DNA of 7,941 nt from positions 1 to 7,941 of the forward strand of contig PBPU01000056.1 in assembly GCA_002724825.1 (NCBI GenBank). The letters run 5' to 3'. Both the position numbers and the translations under genes were made by a program. Position 1 is the stretch's first letter. The number at the start of each line of letters is the position of its first letter. The notes beneath the pieces were generated by a model. It saw only the letters and a program-made list of their open reading frames with translations, did no database searches and was not told the DNA's origin. This DNA is from Acidimicrobiaceae bacterium (lineage in GTDB: Bacteria > Actinomycetota > Acidimicrobiia > Acidimicrobiales > UBA8592). Positions 5,800 through 7,941 of the stretch are shown here, piece by piece.

Positions 5800-6930
5800 A
5801 TGCCAGGTTTAGTACCGAATGTCGATCCAGAAGGTTTGCTCGAATACTCGGTGGTCTACACCGATCGAGCTGTAAATCACATGTCAGAATCTTTCCAGAG
5901 CGTTATGAAAGATATATCTGGCACGTTATGCGGCGTCTATAATGCCGATTCGGTAGCTGTAGTCCCCGGAAGCGGTACTTTTGGCATGGAAGCTGTAGCC
6001 AGACAATTCGCTTCTGACGCGCATGTACTTGTACTTCGAAATGGGTGGTTTAGTTACCGGTGGACCCAAATTTTCGAAACTGGAAACATCCCCAAATCGC
6101 ATACTGTCTGCATGGCGCAACAAGAAAGCAGCGAACACCAATCACCGTTCGCTCCCCATCCGTTAGAACAAGTAGTCCACCAGATAGAAACTGAACAACC
6201 TAAAGTCGTTTTCGCTCCACATGTGGAGACATCTGCGGGGATGATTCTTCCCGACGAGTATCTTTCGACTATTGCAGATGCGGTCCACGCAGTAGGAGGG
6301 ATTTTTGTTCTGGACTGTATCGCATCGGGGACTATCTGGGGCGATATGCAGCGGTGTGGGGTTGACGTCCTAATAAGCGCTCCACAAAAAGGCTGGAGCG
6401 GAACACCATGCTGTGCCCTCGTCATGATGGGCCCAAGAGCAGTCGAATTATTGAAAACAACATCAAGTTCGAGTTTTTCATGTGACCTTAAGAAATGGAG
6501 AGAGATCATGGCAGCCTACGAGCAGGGAGCGCACGCCTATCATGCAACAATGCCAACCGACGGCCTTCGTACCTTTCGTGATGTGATGCTCGAAACAGAA
6601 GAATTAGGATTTCTAGAAATGGAAAATGCCCAGCATGAGTTGGGAAGGCAAGTCCGGAGCCTCCTTCAAGAAAACGGCTACCCCAGTGTCGCCGGAATGG
6701 GGTATCAAGCACCCGGTGTGGTCGTCTCCTACACCACTGATGCTGATATTAAAAATGGCAGCAAATTCAAAGCGGAAGGACTTCAGATCGCTGGGGGTGT
6801 CCCACTGCAATGTGGAGAACCAGAGGACTTTTCAACTTTCCGGATCGGCCTCTTCGGCTTGGACAAGCTAAAGAACATAGACCGAACAGTTAGCTCGTTA
6901 GCAGAAGCTCTTGAAAATATTACAAGGTGA
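5800..6930 (+). CDS. Class V PLP-dependent aminotransferase (serine/alanine-glyoxylate aminotransferase-like)
   Basis: From the ATG at 5800 the product is 376 residues, a normal length for fold-type I class V aminotransferases of the alanine/serine-glyoxylate group. PGSGTFGMEA (56-65) binds the cofactor phosphate. HVETSAG (141-147) is the substrate/cofactor segment, and DCIASGTIWG (172-181) carries Asp172, expected to pair with the pyridine nitrogen. SAPQKGWSGTP (193-203) carries Lys197, the Schiff-base lysine. TFRIGLFG (346-353) has the Arg (348) expected to bind the substrate carboxylate. The reaction should be amino transfer from a small amino acid to a 2-oxo acid, but the pair cannot be named. 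A GTG two codons earlier (5794) is an alternative start; AAGAG at 5790-5794 spaced five bases favours the ATG. The gene follows the RDH-like SDR by 53 bases. Its 3' end overlaps the converging ABM-domain gene by 11 bases. Confidence 0.92.
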   Translation: MPGLVPNVDPEGLLEYSVVYTDRAVNHMSESFQSVMKDISGTLCGVYNADSVAVVPGSGTFGMEAVARQFASDAHVLVLRNGWFSYRWTQIFETGNIPKSHTVCMAQQESSEHQSPFAPHPLEQVVHQIETEQPKVVFAPHVETSAGMILPDEYLSTIADAVHAVGGIFVLDCIASGTIWGDMQRCGVDVLISAPQKGWSGTPCCALVMMGPRAVELLKTTSSSSFSCDLKKWREIMAAYEQGAHAYHATMPTDGLRTFRDVMLETEELGFLEMENAQHELGRQVRSLLQENGYPSVAGMGYQAPGVVVSYTTDADIKNGSKFKAEGLQIAGGVPLQCGEPEDFSTFRIGLFGLDKLKNIDRTVSSLAEALENITR

Positions 6931-7633
6931 AAAAATCTGCCCGGGCTTTGCGTGAATCGTCATAGACAGGTTCGTTGAAATCGCACCGGTATTTCCGGTG
7001 ATTAGAGTCACGTCCAGATGTTGACCGAATAAGATTCCCCATGTTGAAGTAATTCTCGTGACCAAAATGCGCTGCAAGTGACTCCATATCATCCCATATC
7101 TCTACAACTTCTATTCGCTCCTCCCTACATGGATCTGCAGAAAACACGTACATTTGACACCCTGGCTCCTCATTGCGAGTAGCCAGTTGAAATGGGACAG
7201 ATTCGGAAAGCAAATCTAACCTTTCCGAAGGATCATGTAAATCGATATATCCGGCAATAATGATAGGGTCCTTAGGGAGCTGATCCTCGCAGGTAAAAAA
7301 GTCCGCCCGAGCTTTAGGCGTGTCATCGTAGACAGGTTCGCTGGCCGTAACTCTCCATTTTCTACTTTCGGCGCCGGCAAGGCCTACTTCTCCAAACATC
7401 GAACCCATGTTGAAGTAATTCTGATGGTCGAAATGCGCTGCAAGTGACTCTCGGTCGTCCCAGAGTTCAAATACGATGACACGGTCATTTTCGCAAGGGT
7501 CCGGAGAGAATACATACGCTCGACAACCTTCTTCATTGTCACGTGTAGCCTGCTGAAGCGGTGTGGCTCTTTTAATTGCTTCATCCTGCATAGCCGGGTC
7601 TGACAACGTAAATGTTGCTGTGATGATAATCAT
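6920..7633 (-). CDS. Tandem-duplicated antibiotic-biosynthesis-monooxygenase (ABM)-like domain protein
   Basis: The 237-residue protein is two copies of one unit with a period of exactly 122 residues (1-114 and 123-236). By hand about 58 of 114 positions match without gaps. Each unit starts with an III strand and has GCxxYVFSxDPC, a basic residue before an ExWDD strand, ESLAAHF then H-x-NYFNMG, and ends with EPVYDDxxKARADFF. The strand-helix pattern, the WDD and the AAHF helix fit the dimeric alpha+beta barrel of ABM/YgiN-like proteins, which usually dimerize; here the fused pair may form one pseudo-dimer. ABM proteins need no added cofactor in known cases (quinol-type oxidation), but a monooxygenase role here is only family-based. 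The start is supported by AAAGGG seven bases upstream. It is convergent with the aminotransferase (11-base overlap) and divergent from the DUF1295 gene. Confidence 0.85.
   Translation of the reverse strand: MIIITATFTLSDPAMQDEAIKRATPLQQATRDNEEGCRAYVFSPDPCENDRVIVFELWDDRESLAAHFDHQNYFNMGSMFGEVGLAGAESRKWRVTASEPVYDDTPKARADFFTCEDQLPKDPIIIAGYIDLHDPSERLDLLSESVPFQLATRNEEPGCQMYVFSADPCREERIEVVEIWDDMESLAAHFGHENYFNMGNLIRSTSGRDSNHRKYRCDFNEPVYDDSRKARADFFTL
6926..7267 (-). repeat. Second ABM repeat unit (residues 123-236)
   Basis: This is the C-terminal copy of the internal duplication, offset from the first by 366 bases. DNA similarity remains visible, for instance in atgttgaagtaattct (from 7041) and in aaatgcgctgcaagtgactc (ending near 7084). 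The duplication is therefore not very old, or is held by strong constraint. Confidence 0.85.
7292..7633 (-). repeat. First ABM repeat unit (residues 1-114)
   Basis: This is the N-terminal copy. It shares atgttgaagtaattct (from 7407) and aaatgcgctgcaagtgactc with the other unit. Cysteines 37 and 47 and histidines 67 and 70 all have partners (159, 169, 189, 192) in the second unit, so neither copy looks degenerate. Confidence 0.85.
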
Positions 7634-7640
7634 AATTAAG

Positions 7641-7646
7641 CCCTTT
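7641..7646 (-). promoter_or_regulatory. Ribosome binding site of the ABM-domain gene
   Basis: On the minus strand AAAGGG is seven bases before the ATG at 7633. It supports the full-length start. Confidence 0.6.
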
Positions 7647-7653
7647 ATTCTTG

Positions 7654-7661
7654 CTGTACAG
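7654..7661. promoter_or_regulatory. Small palindrome in the divergent intergenic region, possible operator
   Basis: CTGTACAG is a perfect 8-bp palindrome 20 bases upstream of the ABM-domain start. A second, imperfect inverted pair (ACTCAC/GTGACT around 7695-7711) lies nearer the DUF1295 start. The gap 7634-7729 must hold both divergent promoters, so a shared operator is conceivable. Sequences this short arise by chance. Confidence 0.2.
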
Positions 7662-7717
7662 TTACGCTAGCAGTCTTACGCTGCGGGTAAAAATACTCAC
7701 TACCGGTGACTAAAAGC

Positions 7718-7723
7718 TAGTCT
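7718..7723 (+). promoter_or_regulatory. Possible -10 box for a leaderless transcript of the DUF1295 gene
   Basis: TAGTCT fits the TAnnnT pattern of actinobacterial -10 elements and ends six bases before the G of the GTG at 7730. If transcription starts at that G the mRNA has no leader. The only purine-rich stretch nearby, GAGAAG, touches the GTG and is too close to serve as a ribosome site. An in-frame TAG at 7718-7720 rules out a longer protein. Confidence 0.35.
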
Positions 7724-7729
7724 GAGAAG

Positions 7730-7941
7730 GTGAACAAACATCAAAGGCTCGCCTTCATCACTATTGTTCTAACAGTCGGATTAGGGGTAGGTTTAACTGC
7801 TGCCTTGAGCGACGGCAGTTCCAGAGTCGGAGAGGTACCCGCGATAGTTCTATGTGCCGGTGCTGCTTTTGCGATCAATTGGCTGGCATTTGTCCCGTCC
7901 TACCTCAAGCGGACTGAACACTATTTCGACTTGGTGGGCTC
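7730..7941 (+). CDS. DUF1295 (steroid 5-alpha-reductase-like) membrane protein, N-terminal part
   Basis: The reading frame runs open from GTG at 7730 to the window edge, 70 codons with the 3' part missing. The product begins VNKHQRLAFITIV with a first hydrophobic segment at about residues 7-26 and a second at about 39-57. It reaches AINWLAFVPSYLKRTEHYFDLVGS. That last motif (INWLAF-P, T-E-x-FDL-G-S) is the typical N-terminal signature of DUF1295 proteins. These are multi-span membrane proteins related to steroid 5-alpha reductase and isoprenylcysteine methyltransferase folds; bacterial members are mostly uncharacterized. Only the first two of several helices are in view. The gene is divergent from the ABM-domain gene with a 96-base gap. 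GTG is the only usable start because an in-frame stop lies 12 bases upstream. Function beyond the family is not inferable. Confidence 0.78.
   Translation, partial: MNKHQRLAFITIVLTVGLGVGLTAALSDGSSRVGEVPAIVLCAGAAFAINWLAFVPSYLKRTEHYFDLVG

Noticed and set aside
6054..6509. A 151-codon open frame on the minus strand inside the aminotransferase gene
   Set aside because: It is fully covered by a plus-strand gene with intact catalytic motifs, shows no recognizable domain, and has no ribosome site; it is a reading-frame shadow.

Overview
The window is a compact, ordinary-looking chromosomal segment from what is probably an uncultured actinobacterium, perhaps a marine Acidimicrobiia-type lineage. Three observations suggest this: an F420-type (Ddn/DUF385) nitroreductase, a tRNA gene with no encoded CCA, and moderate base composition (roughly 45-48% GC by eye). 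The placement is an inference, and Chloroflexota that make F420 remain possible. No transposase, integrase, phage gene, CRISPR array or plasmid function is visible. No gene-free gap exceeds about 100 bases.

Left part (1-1458): a tRNA with anticodon CAU, best read as tRNA-Ile2, faces a short-chain dehydrogenase (SDR) on the minus strand. Upstream of the SDR on that strand is a small deazaflavin-dependent nitroreductase-like protein. Next (1516-2705) come two plus-strand genes joined by a one-base TAATG overlap. Both encode predicted lipoproteins: an SGNH/GDSL hydrolase, then a lytic-transglycosylase-like protein on a Pro/Thr linker that contains an exact 30-bp tandem duplication. This pair is the most suggestive functional unit, possibly a cell-wall de-O-acetylation and cleavage pair. 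A stand-alone phytanoyl-CoA dioxygenase-type Fe(II)/2-oxoglutarate enzyme follows (2755-3549).

Middle part (3563-4650): a minus-strand pair, a rhodanese-domain protein whose stop overlaps (ATGA) the start of a DnaQ-like DEDDh 3'-5' exonuclease. The exonuclease converges on the dioxygenase gene with 13 bases between them.

Right part (4769-7941): an RDH-like SDR with a strong ribosome binding site and a class V PLP-dependent aminotransferase run in the same direction and could form an oxidoreductase/transaminase operon. The aminotransferase 3' end overlaps by 11 bases a converging minus-strand gene for a protein built from two tandem antibiotic-biosynthesis-monooxygenase (ABM) like domains. 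Divergent from that gene, a DUF1295 (steroid-5-alpha-reductase-like) membrane protein starts and runs off the window. Its GTG start appears to sit on a leaderless-type promoter.

I see no clearly new multi-gene system. The coupled lipoprotein pair, the duplicated ABM protein and the putative leaderless start are the points most worth checking.
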